From: an uncultured archaeon
GTDB lineage: Archaea > Thermoproteota > Nitrososphaeria > Nitrososphaerales > CALBXV01
Assembly: GCA_937890045.1 (NCBI GenBank)
Contig: CALBXV010000457.1
Coordinates: forward strand, 1-5,157
Length of the DNA stretch: 5,157 nt
Direction of reading: 5' to 3'
Below are positions 4,916 through 5,157 of this stretch, one piece after another. The notes beneath the pieces are model-generated. The model had not been told where the DNA came from and ran no database searches. It saw only the letters and a program-made list of their open reading frames with translations. How positions within the stretch are numbered: position 1 is the stretch's first letter; each line of letters begins with the position of its first letter. A program made the translations under genes and the position numbers.

Positions 4916-4920
4916 CTCCT
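4916..4920 (-). promoter_or_regulatory. Ribosome binding site overlapping the ClpP-like stop codon
   Basis: AGGAG on the minus strand is shared with the TAG stop (4919-4921) of the ClpP-like gene and lies seven bases before the ATG at 4908. Ribosomes finishing the protease would be set down at the next start, so the two genes are probably translated as a pair. Confidence 0.7.
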
Positions 4921-5157
4921 ATATAATTTTATCAACTAAATTGTATTTCAAACAGGTTTTAGCATCCCACATCAAATCATGTTTCAATATTTCATCTAAT
5001 TCTTTTGTTGGAACTTTAGTATATTCTGTATATACATTTCTAATTGTTTCCATCATTAAATCTAAATTCTTTTTCTCATCTTCTATTTCAGAATATTTTC
5101 CCCACAATGATGAAGATAGTTGATGAATCAACATATAAGAATTTCTACTCATAAATC
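4919..5157 (-). CDS. ClpP-like serine protease (peptidase S14), C-terminal part (5' end cut by window edge)
   Basis: The frame is open through the right edge, so the ATG at 5152 is an internal methionine, not the start. Counting from that methionine, YMLIHQ (residues 6-11) is the catalytic-histidine motif of ClpP, with H10 in place. D59 in KHDLMW lies exactly 49 residues later, as His122 and Asp171 do in E. coli ClpP. WDAKTCLKYNLVDKII (62-77) matches the conserved C-terminal AxEAxxYGLVDxI ending. The catalytic serine must lie outside the window. ClpP forms barrel-shaped proteolytic rings. Phage members may serve as head-maturation proteases or as partners of host Clp ATPases; here the neighbours are replication and zinc-ribbon genes rather than capsid genes. 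The flexible loop reads SSSLWGKY instead of the usual glycine-rich PxGG segment. Confidence 0.85.
   Translation of the reverse strand, partial: FMSRNSYMLIHQLSSSLWGKYSEIEDEKKNLDLMMETIRNVYTEYTKVPTKELDEILKHDLMWDAKTCLKYNLVDKII

Overview
The window looks like part of a tailed double-stranded DNA phage genome of the T4-like marine myovirus type. It is strongly A+T-rich, and every gene I can support lies on the minus strand, read from right to left. Genes are packed with ATGA or TAATG junctions and almost no intergenic DNA. The clearest phage marker is a T4 gp62-like clamp-loader small subunit. The short CxxC zinc-ribbon proteins, the ribbon-helix-helix protein and the glycosyltransferase with an LSDDLRMSSGVGTMSKE-type N-terminus are also familiar from large marine phages. 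The host cannot be read from the sequence. An A+T-rich marine bacterium such as a SAR11 relative would fit, but that is inference.

In transcription order: (1) the C-terminal part of a ClpP-type serine protease, cut by the right edge (4919-5157); (2) a 106-residue CxxC zinc-ribbon protein (4588-4908); (3) an FmdB-family zinc ribbon with a GTG start (4341-4601); (4) the gp62-like clamp-loader subunit, whose first 98 bases overlap the FmdB-like gene in another frame (3938-4438); (5) a DNA methyltransferase with an SPPY motif (2868-3941); (6) an Nmad1/DUF1599 protein, a family linked to nucleotide modification (2470-2871); (7) a Cas4/RecB-type PD-(D/E)XK nuclease with four cysteines placed for an iron-sulfur cluster (1610-2473); (8) an unrecognised 141-residue protein (1185-1610); (9) a SLOG-fold DUF2493/YspA-like protein (755-1201); (10) a short A+T-rich gap with inverted and direct repeats (711-754); (11) a small ribbon-helix-helix protein (519-710); (12) an easily missed 44-residue helical protein (385-519); (13) the N-terminal third or so of a glycosyltransferase, cut by the left edge (1-363).

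The most interesting part is the stretch after the clamp-loader gene. The methyltransferase, Nmad1 protein and nuclease are joined by consecutive ATGA overlaps and followed by an unknown protein and a SLOG protein. This looks like a co-translated DNA-modification, nuclease and nucleotide-handling cassette sitting where T4 would carry regA and the DNA polymerase gene. A joint role in modifying phage DNA or evading host defence is inference; the sequence shows only the families, their order and the tight coupling. No gene-free stretch exceeds about 45 bases. I saw no tRNA, CRISPR array, insertion sequence or convincing hairpin terminator.
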